Of a stretch of DNA of 10,999 nt, positions 6,383 to 10,999 are shown one piece after another; position 1 is the stretch's first letter; the number at the start of each line of letters is the position of its first letter. The position numbers and the translations under genes were made by a program. This DNA is from JBBPYA01 sp038200385 (GTDB lineage Bacteria; Actinomycetota; Actinomycetes; Mycobacteriales; Geodermatophilaceae), in the NCBI GenBank assembly GCA_038200385.1, contig JBBPYA010000243.1:1-10999 (forward strand), written 5' to 3'. The notes under the pieces are model-generated. The model had not been told where the DNA came from, searched no databases, and worked only from the letters and a program-made list of their open reading frames with translations.

Positions 6383-6402
6383 TCCGGGGCGCTGCGTAGG
6401 GT
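6374..6402 (+). promoter_or_regulatory. Promoter of the helicase-lipoprotein-DUF5703 unit
   Basis: CTGACC (6374-6379), a 17-bp spacer and TAGGGT (6397-6402) resemble a housekeeping sigma promoter. The -35 lies in the last codons of the aldo/keto reductase. The -10 ends 8 bases before the GTG start, so the mRNA should have almost no leader. Confidence 0.55.
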
Positions 6403-6410
6403 CGGGGGTC

Positions 6411-8438
6411 GTGACCGGCGATGGGCAGGCGCAGCGAGCTGCCGTCGAGGCGGAACCCGCTGAGGTGGCTGCCGCGGATCCGGCGTTCCGGGCGTTCTGC
6501 GAGTCCGGGTTGTGGCCGGGCCTCGGCCGGACCCTGGCCGCGGCCCTGGGGCCGGCCGGGATCGACCGCCCCGAGGCTGTGACGGCCCGGGCGTTGGCGG
6601 CGCTGCCGCGGGTGAGCACGCAGCGCGCCGAGCGGCTGGTGTCCTCGTTCATCGGGGCGGGCCCGACGTACGACGTGGTCGGCCAACTCGGCTCCGCCGG
6701 GCTGGACGCGCGCTGGGCCGGCCGGCTGGTCGAGTTGCACGGCGAGGGCACCGCCGCCCTGCTGGTCGAGGACCCGTGGCGGCTGTTGGCCCTCGCCGAG
6801 GTCCGGGTCGCCGACGCCGACCGGCTGGCCATCGCGCTGCTGCCCGGTGTGCAGCGCAGCGACCCGCGGCGCGGTCGGGCACTGGTCGGGCACACCCTGG
6901 CCGCCGCGGCCCGGGACGGGCACACCGTGCTGCCCGCCGAACTCGTCCGGGCCGCCCTGGCGGCCGAGCAGGTCCCGGATCCGGAAGCCGCGATCGAGGC
7001 CGCGGTCGAGGCCGGTACGGCGCTGCGGACCGAACCCGAGCCGCTCACCGCGGACGCCGTCGAGGGCGGGACGGCGCAGGGGACCAGGCCCGACCAGCCG
7101 GCCGCGGTCGCCGCCGCGGAACCCGCCGGCGCGTTGCTCGCGCTGGCCCGCTACGGGATGGCCGAGGCCTCGGTCGCGGAGTCCTGCGCCCGGTTGCTCG
7201 CCACCGCCGAACCGCTCGCCGACGGCTCCGCGGCCAGGGCGGTGGGGGCCGGCCTGGACGAGCGGCAGCGCAGCGCGGTCGAGAACGTCCTGGTGCACGG
7301 CGTGTCCATCCTGACCGGTGGTCCCGGGACCGGGAAGAGCCGCACCGTCGCCGCCGTCGTGGAGCTGGTGGAGGCCCGTGGGCGCAGCGTCACGCTCGCC
7401 GCGCCGACCGGCCGCGCCGCCAAGCGTCTGGAGGAGCTGACCGACGCACCCGCGTCCACCGTGCACCGGTTACTGGGCGCGCAGGGCACCTCGGGCGACT
7501 TCGCCCGCGGCGAGGGCTGGCCGCTGGACGAGGACGTGGTGGTCGTCGACGAGGTGTCCATGGTCGACACCGAACTCGCCGCCGCCCTGCTCGAGGCCTG
7601 CCCGGACGGCGCGCACGTGCTTCTCGTCGGCGACCCCGCCCAGCTGCCCTCGATCGGTGCGGGCCGGGTGCTCGGCGACCTGCTCGCCTCCGGCCGGATC
7701 CCGACCGTGGAGCTGACGACGCTGTACCGGCAGGCCGAGGGCGGGGCGATCGCCCGGCTGGCCACCGCCGTGCGCGGCGGCGAGCTACCGGCCGTCGCGA
7801 CCGCGGACCGGGAGGTGGTCCTGGTCACCGCCGAGGGCTCCGCGCAGGCCGCGCACCGCACCGTGCAGCTCGTCACCGACTCGATCCCCCGCGCCCTCGG
7901 CATCCCGGCGACCGACGTCCAGGTCGTCACCCCCGTGCACCGGGGCGCGGCCGGCACCATCGAGCTCAACCGCGCCCTCAAGGCCGCGCTGAACCCCGGC
8001 GCCGGGACGGTCGCCGGGTTCGATCCCGGCGACCGCGTCGTGGCCACCGCGAACCACCTCGACCTGGAACCGGTCGGCTTCGCCAACGGGGAGGTCGGGG
8101 TCGTCACAGCTGCCGGGGACGGGGCGGTCACGATCGAGTTCGCGTCCGGTCCGGTCTCCGTCAGCGGCAAGGCCCTGGCCGACCTGCGGCACGGCTGGGC
8201 GATCACCGTGCACCGCGCGCAGGGCTCGGAGTGGCCCGCGGTCGTCGCGGTGCTGCCGCCGGAGGCCGGCGGGATGTTGAGCCGGCCGCTGATCTACACC
8301 GCCCTGACCAGGGCCCGGCGGCACCTGTCGATCGTGCACGCGGCCGGCCCGGTGGTGGCCCGCGCCGTACGCGAGGTCGGCGCCAGACCGCGACGGACCC
8401 GGCTGCGGACGCTGTTGGAGGAGGAGATCGACACGTGA
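6411..8438 (+). CDS. RecD2-like ATP-dependent DNA helicase (SF1B)
   Basis: 675 residues. An N-terminal part with helix-hairpin-helix-like stretches (LPRVSTQRAERLVSSF at 65-80, and about 90-125) precedes the SF1 motor. Motor motifs: GGPGTGKS (303-310, Walker A), LAAPTGRAAKRL (329-340, Ia), VVVDEVSMVD (377-386, Walker B), LLVGDPAQLPSIGAG (404-418, III), LYRQAEGG (438-445, IV), VVTPVHRGAAGTIELN (505-520), VHRAQGSEW (600-608, V) and YTALTRARRHL (629-639, VI). These fit the RecD2/TraA family of 5'-3' DNA helicases; in the RecBCD-free RecD2 group the long N-terminal region is typical. No recB or recC lies nearby, so a RecBCD role is unlikely. The linker around 205-235 is low in conservation. The GTG at 6411 follows a TAGGGT box by 8 bases. 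It is coupled to the next gene by a GTGA overlap. Confidence 0.9.
   Translation: MTGDGQAQRAAVEAEPAEVAAADPAFRAFCESGLWPGLGRTLAAALGPAGIDRPEAVTARALAALPRVSTQRAERLVSSFIGAGPTYDVVGQLGSAGLDARWAGRLVELHGEGTAALLVEDPWRLLALAEVRVADADRLAIALLPGVQRSDPRRGRALVGHTLAAAARDGHTVLPAELVRAALAAEQVPDPEAAIEAAVEAGTALRTEPEPLTADAVEGGTAQGTRPDQPAAVAAAEPAGALLALARYGMAEASVAESCARLLATAEPLADGSAARAVGAGLDERQRSAVENVLVHGVSILTGGPGTGKSRTVAAVVELVEARGRSVTLAAPTGRAAKRLEELTDAPASTVHRLLGAQGTSGDFARGEGWPLDEDVVVVDEVSMVDTELAAALLEACPDGAHVLLVGDPAQLPSIGAGRVLGDLLASGRIPTVELTTLYRQAEGGAIARLATAVRGGELPAVATADREVVLVTAEGSAQAAHRTVQLVTDSIPRALGIPATDVQVVTPVHRGAAGTIELNRALKAALNPGAGTVAGFDPGDRVVATANHLDLEPVGFANGEVGVVTAAGDGAVTIEFASGPVSVSGKALADLRHGWAITVHRAQGSEWPAVVAVLPPEAGGMLSRPLIYTALTRARRHLSIVHAAGPVVARAVREVGARPRRTRLRTLLEEEIDT
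8417..8426 (+). promoter_or_regulatory. Strong ribosome binding site of the propeller lipoprotein
   Basis: GGAGGAGGAG, inside the last codons of the helicase gene, ends 8 bases before the GTG at 8435. It fixes that start and indicates that the lipoprotein is translated strongly from the shared mRNA. Confidence 0.75.
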
Positions 8439-9472
8439 GGATCGCTCAACGGTCCCGGCACGGGGCGGCGCACCGGACGGCGAACCGCGCCCTGGCCGCC
8501 GCCGTCCTGACCGCCCTGCTCGCGGTGACCGCCGGCTGCGGCGGGAGCACCCCCGCCCCGACGTCGCCCGGCGCCGCGGAACCGGGCAGGTCCCCCGAGC
8601 TGACCACCGCACCGGCCGGGACCGTCACCATGCTGGCCTCCCAGCCGGAGGGGATGGCCTACGACGAGAAGACGGACATCCTGGCCGTCGCGGTCCGCGA
8701 CTCGAACCGGCTGCTGCTCGTTCAGGGTGCGACCGGCAAGACCGTGCGCACGATCGCGCTGCCCGGGCACGCCCGGCACCTGCAGATGGGTGGGCCCGGC
8801 GGCCCCGTACTCGTGCCGGCCGAGGACTCGAACACGTTCGTGAGCGTGGCGCTGCCGGGGGGCCAGATCACGCAGACACCGGTCGGTGAGTACCCGCACG
8901 ACGCCGCGCAGACCGCATCGGGACGGATCCTGGTCGCCGACGAGCGCGGCGGGACGCTGTCGCTGATCGAGGACGGCAAGGTGATGGACACCTTCGACCA
9001 GCCGACCCAACCCGGTGGCGTGGCCGCCGACGGCGACACCGTGGCGGTCGTGGACGTCGGGGCGTTCACCATCTCGACGTACGACGTGAGCACCTCGACG
9101 CTCGTCGGCACCGAGCCGGCCGGGGCCGGCCCGACCCACCTCGTCGCGGATGGCAACGGCGGGGCGATCGTGGCCGACACCCGCGGCAACCAGCTGCTCC
9201 TCTTCGGCCTCGACCCGCTCGCGCAGCGGGCCGCCTACCCACTCCCCGGCACGCCGTACGGCATCGCCTACGACCGCACGGCGCGCGTCGTGTGGGTCAC
9301 GCTCACCGCGAAGAACGAGGTCGTCGGCCTCGATGTGTCCGGCTCCGCGCCCACCGAGGTGGCGCGCTACCCCACCGTGCGGCAGCCCAACACCGTCGCG
9401 GTGGACCCGGCAACCGGGCGGCTCTGGGTCGCCAGTCGAACTACCGGCCAGCTACAGACTATTGACCGGTGA
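8435..9472 (+). CDS. Seven-bladed beta-propeller lipoprotein (YVTN/NHL, YncE-like)
   Basis: 345 residues from GTG at 8435, overlapping the helicase stop as GTGA, with GGAGGAGGAG in front. The N terminus has arginines, a hydrophobic segment (ALAAAVLTALLAVTAGC, 19-35) and a lipobox ending at Cys35, so it is probably lipid-anchored outside the membrane. A Pro/Ser/Thr linker (about 36-65) follows. Seven repeats of about 41 residues start near 71, 112, 154, 193, 233, 274 and 318; most have a P-x-G/H/T-x-A..D opening followed by a V/A-rich strand (EGMAYD, HDAAQT, GGVAADG, THLVADG, YGIAYD, NTVAVD). This is a complete seven-bladed propeller of the NHL/YVTN type, a fold for ligand or protein binding. 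No enzymatic motif is visible and no function can be assigned. Its position behind a helicase gene gives no clear functional hint. Confidence 0.9.
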   Translation: MRIAQRSRHGAAHRTANRALAAAVLTALLAVTAGCGGSTPAPTSPGAAEPGRSPELTTAPAGTVTMLASQPEGMAYDEKTDILAVAVRDSNRLLLVQGATGKTVRTIALPGHARHLQMGGPGGPVLVPAEDSNTFVSVALPGGQITQTPVGEYPHDAAQTASGRILVADERGGTLSLIEDGKVMDTFDQPTQPGGVAADGDTVAVVDVGAFTISTYDVSTSTLVGTEPAGAGPTHLVADGNGGAIVADTRGNQLLLFGLDPLAQRAAYPLPGTPYGIAYDRTARVVWVTLTAKNEVVGLDVSGSAPTEVARYPTVRQPNTVAVDPATGRLWVASRTTGQLQTIDR

Positions 9473-9481
9473 AGGGGCACA

Positions 9482-9736
9482 ATGCCGGGCATGAATGTCA
9501 CGCCGGGCACGAGGCCCGGCATGACTTCGACCGCACCCGCGGGCTCCGACTGGGAGTACGCGCCGGTGCGCATCCCGTCAGATGTCACCAGGTCCCTGGC
9601 CGCGACGATGCTGAGCATGCAGGCCGAGGCGGGTGGCTGGGAGCTGGCCGAGGTACGGCTGCACCGCGACGGCACCCGCCGGGTGTGGCTGCGCCGCCGG
9701 CCCCGACACCGCAACCTGCCCGGCCCCGTCCTCTGA
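9482..9736 (+). CDS. DUF5703 family protein
   Basis: 84 residues. The core SDWEYAPVRIPSDV..., then AGGWELAEVRLHRDGTRRVWLRRR (about 51-74), matches the small actinobacterial DUF5703 family: an EY.v..lp segment, then G.WEL...R...DG.RRV.LRR. Function unknown; soluble and very basic at the C terminus. GAAGGGG at 9471-9477 overlaps the preceding stop and favours the ATG at 9482, only 9 bp after the lipoprotein gene, so it is the third gene of the unit. Later starts at 9491 and 9521 are possible; 9521 would remove the repetitive MPGMNVTPGTRPG leader, which is not part of the conserved core. That leader coincides with strong inverted repeats. The gene converges on the SRPBCC gene 18 bp away. Confidence 0.8.
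   Translation: MPGMNVTPGTRPGMTSTAPAGSDWEYAPVRIPSDVTRSLAATMLSMQAEAGGWELAEVRLHRDGTRRVWLRRRPRHRNLPGPVL
9502..9520 (+). repeat. GC-rich hairpin at the DUF5703 start
   Basis: GCCGGGC, loop ACGAG, GCCCGGC: a perfect 7-bp all-GC stem. A competing pair uses ATGCCGGGC (9482-9490), which contains the first ATG, with GCCCGGCAT (9514-9522), which runs into the ATG at 9521. There is no T-run, so it is not a classical terminator; it may slow or regulate translation, or be only a codon repeat (Pro-Gly-Met/Thr). Confidence 0.5.
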
Positions 9737-9754
9737 GCGCGGCGCCCGCCCCGG

Positions 9755-10237
9755 TCACCCCGCGAGCAGCTCGTCCAGGCGCTGGTAGCCCTCGTGGACG
9801 CCCTCGGCCATCCCGCTGGCCACAAAGGCGTCGCGGGCCTCGAAGGAGTCCACCAGCGATGTCGCGACCAGCCGGGTACGACCCGAGCCGACGTCCTCGA
9901 ACCGCAGCCGCTCCAACGCGACCCCGTCCGGTTCTCCCTCGAAGGTGAACGTCTGCATGATCAGCTCCGCTTCGCGCACTTCGTGGAAGCTGCCGTGGAA
10001 GCCGAACTCGTCGCCGTCGCGCGCCATGACGTAGCGGTAGGCGCCTGCCGTGCGGCAGTCGAAGTGCTCGATCCGCGTGCTGAGGCTGCGCGGGCCGTTC
10101 CATCGGGCGAACAGCACGGGGTCGGTGTGGGCCCGGAAGACCTTCTCGGGCACCGCGTCGAATTCGCGGGTGATGCGGACGAGGGGTACGTCGGGGTCGA
10201 CGACGATCTCGGTCTCGGGTGTCCTGGTCCCGGTCAT
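9755..10237 (-). CDS. SRPBCC / AHSA1-like protein paired with the ArsR regulator
   Basis: 160 residues, a START/Bet v 1-like (SRPBCC) fold of the AHSA1 group, forming a cavity for a hydrophobic ligand. Seen: LVRITREFDAVPEKVFRAHTD (19-39), VLFARWNGP (41-49), the FGFHGSFHEVREAELIMQTFTF stretch (78-99), SGRTRLVATSLVDSFEARD (118-136), and the closing GMAEGVHEGYQRLDELLA (142-159), which is the usual AHSA1 C terminus. Ligand unknown; cytoplasmic. The ATG at 10237 overlaps the stop of the ArsR gene (ATGA), so the two are translationally coupled. ArsR plus AHSA1-like pairs are common in actinobacteria, and the protein is therefore likely controlled by that repressor. Confidence 0.92.
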   Translation of the reverse strand: MTGTRTPETEIVVDPDVPLVRITREFDAVPEKVFRAHTDPVLFARWNGPRSLSTRIEHFDCRTAGAYRYVMARDGDEFGFHGSFHEVREAELIMQTFTFEGEPDGVALERLRFEDVGSGRTRLVATSLVDSFEARDAFVASGMAEGVHEGYQRLDELLAG

Positions 10238-10605
10238 GTGCCTGCTCCTGTCCGTTGTTCGGTCGGTGGGGACGCCCCGATGTCGTCCGGCATGCTCGCC
10301 AGCACGTCATCGAGGCGGCGGTAGCGCTGCTCGGCGGTGCGCCGGTGACGCTCGATCCATGTGGTCATCAGGTCGAAGACCTCCGGCTCCAAGTGCACCG
10401 GCCGGCGCTGGGCCTGTCGGCTGCGGCTGACCAGCCCGGCGTCGGCGAGCACCTTGAGGTGCTTGGACACGGCCTGGACGGTCACGTCGTACGGCTCGGC
10501 GAGCTCGGTGACGGTGGCGTCCGCGGTGGCCAGCCGGGCCACCATGTCGCGCCGGATGGGATCGGACAGCGCCGCGAACACGCGGGTGAGCGGGTCTGCC
10601 GCCAC
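10234..10605 (-). CDS. ArsR-family winged-helix transcriptional repressor
   Basis: 123 residues from GTG at 10605. Features: VAADPLTRVFAALSDPIRRDMVARL at the start (the dimerisation and first helices), TVTELAEPYDVTVQAVSKHLKVLADAGLVSR (about 31-61) as the helix-turn-helix with recognition helix around TVQAVSKHLKVL, then wing residues RSRQAQRRPVHLEP and a C-terminal helix TTWIERHRR. It has no Cys-based metal motif, so it is not a typical arsenic or zinc sensor; the ligand is unknown. A TTG at 10623 would add six residues (MNERNT), but it lies inside the palindrome at 10620-10635 and has no ribosome binding site, whereas GGA precedes the GTG by 6 bases. It heads the two-gene unit with the SRPBCC gene. 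Confidence 0.9.
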   Translation of the reverse strand: MAADPLTRVFAALSDPIRRDMVARLATADATVTELAEPYDVTVQAVSKHLKVLADAGLVSRSRQAQRRPVHLEPEVFDLMTTWIERHRRTAEQRYRRLDDVLASMPDDIGASPPTEQRTGAGT

Positions 10606-10619
10606 GGTGTTCCGTTCGT

Positions 10620-10635
10620 TCAACCAATTGGTTGA
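10620..10635. promoter_or_regulatory. Perfect 16-bp palindrome, probable ArsR operator 1
   Basis: TCAACCAATTGGTTGA is identical on both strands. It lies just after the predicted -10 box (10641-10646), over the start of transcription, about 15 bases before the ArsR GTG. That is a classical autorepressor position. AT content is unlike the surrounding DNA. Confidence 0.75.
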
Positions 10636-10640
10636 TTAAC

Positions 10641-10670
10641 ACGCTAGCCGGCCCCCGAGGCCGTGGTCAA
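10641..10670 (-). promoter_or_regulatory. Promoter of the ArsR-SRPBCC unit
   Basis: On the minus strand TTGACC (10665-10670), an 18-bp spacer and TAGCGT (10641-10646) match a housekeeping promoter. The predicted start of transcription is around 10634, inside operator 1. The -35 overlaps operator 2. Confidence 0.6.
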
Positions 10671-10682
10671 CCATCGAGTTGA
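10667..10682. promoter_or_regulatory. Imperfect 16-bp palindrome, possible ArsR operator 2
   Basis: TCAAC, 6 bases, GTTGA: the same outer arms and spacing as operator 1, centre to centre 47 bp away. Only the outer 5-bp arms are symmetric; the inner six bases are not. It covers four bases of the -35 box. Weaker than operator 1. Confidence 0.5.
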
Positions 10683-10713
10683 ATACAGCTGACGGTCGGG
10701 GCCGGTCCGGTCG

Positions 10714-10999
10714 CTACGCCGCGTCGACGCGCAGCACGACCGTGCCGACGGTGCGGCGCGACGCCAGCGCGCCCAGCGCCTCGGGCAGTTTCGCCATCGG
10801 GTACGTCGCGGACACCAGCGGTGCGATCCGACCCTCGGCGTACAGCCGCTCGAGATCTTCGTGGACCGCCGCGATCAGGCTGGGCTCGTGGATGCGGTAG
10901 TGACCCCAGTGCAATCCCAGGACGCTGTAGTTCTTGACCAGGAGATGGCCGGCCGGCGCCGCCGGGATCCGGCCGCTGGTGAAGCCGACGACGACGAGC
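10714..10999 (-). CDS. Zinc-type quinone oxidoreductase / alcohol dehydrogenase (MDR superfamily), C-terminal 94 residues
   Basis: The frame is open to the right edge, so the gene begins outside the window. The visible part begins LVVVGFTSGRIPAAPAGHLL, continues VKNYSVLGLHWGHYRIHEP, then DLERLYAEGRIAPLVSATYP, KLPEALGALASRRTVGTVVLRV and stops. This is the end of the Rossmann domain and the C-terminal catalytic-domain strand of NADPH:quinone oxidoreductase-like MDR enzymes: (V)GF.SG.IP..P.N..L.KN.s..G..wG.y, and a final G+VVL. The usual full length is about 320-330 residues, so roughly 70% is missing by the window edge. It is upstream of the ArsR gene on the same strand, 108 bp from the ArsR GTG, but the ArsR gene has its own promoter in that gap, so they are probably separate units. 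Confidence 0.9.
   Translation of the reverse strand, partial: LVVVGFTSGRIPAAPAGHLLVKNYSVLGLHWGHYRIHEPSLIAAVHEDLERLYAEGRIAPLVSATYPMAKLPEALGALASRRTVGTVVLRVDAA

Noticed and set aside
2691..7048. Very long minus-strand open frames spanning several genes (about 890 and 920 codons)
   Set aside because: They consist of Arg/Gly/Pro/Ala-rich translation opposite or out of frame with recognised genes, and only their ends coincide with the real phosphatase and LLM oxidoreductase. High-GC DNA has few stops, so these are shadows.
6411..8438. Helicase as the RecD subunit of RecBCD
   Set aside because: No recB or recC is in the window, and the long N-terminal region with helix-hairpin-helix-like stretches fits the stand-alone RecD2 group better.
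10621..10623. TTG as the ArsR start codon
   Set aside because: It lies inside the operator palindrome, has no ribosome binding site, and the family normally begins near the GTG at 10605.

Overview
The window is high-GC chromosomal DNA of an actinobacterium. Evidence: the start of mshC (mycothiol biosynthesis), a F420-dependent LLM oxidoreductase of the Rv3520c type, the actinobacterial conserved families SCO1664/TIGR03843, DUF3090/TIGR03847, MSMEG_4193/TIGR03848 and DUF5703, GTG starts with GTGA overlaps, and TAnnnT -10 boxes close to start codons. Genus cannot be fixed by reading; a lineage outside Mycobacterium and Streptomyces is a guess. I see no rRNA, tRNA, CRISPR, insertion sequence or other mobile element, so this looks like ordinary core chromosome with conserved neighbourhoods.

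Left part (1-5323, mostly minus strand): the 5' end of mshC leaves the window at position 1. Divergent from it is a small exported protein (508-1032). Tail to tail with that lies a decayed NTF2/SnoaL-like remnant (1029-1250). Next comes a minus-strand operon-like run, read right to left: LLM oxidoreductase, uppP (undecaprenyl-diphosphatase), a histidine phosphatase, DUF3090 with a zinc-ribbon-like C terminus, and the kinase-like SCO1664 protein. uppP and the phosphatase overlap by GTGA; DUF3090 probably also has its own promoter.

Middle part (5324-9736, plus strand): an 81-bp divergent promoter region separates the LLM oxidoreductase from an aldo/keto reductase. Then comes a RecD2-like helicase with its own promoter, coupled by GTGA overlap to a seven-bladed beta-propeller lipoprotein, followed 9 bp later by a DUF5703 protein whose start region contains strong hairpins.

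Right part (9755-10999, minus strand): a two-gene regulator unit, an ArsR-family repressor translationally coupled (ATGA) to an AHSA1/SRPBCC protein. Its promoter carries a perfect 16-bp palindrome and a second site of the same design over the -35 box. Upstream lies the C-terminal end of a zinc-type quinone oxidoreductase (MDR superfamily) that runs off the right edge. No gene-free stretch exceeds 300 bases; the longest, 1033-1270, holds the NTF2-like remnant and a stem-loop.

The most useful observations are the two-operator design of the ArsR promoter, a recurring TAGGNT box beside five gene starts (some apparently leaderless), the conserved but uncharacterised kinase-like/phosphatase/zinc-ribbon module, and the helicase-lipoprotein-DUF5703 transcription unit.
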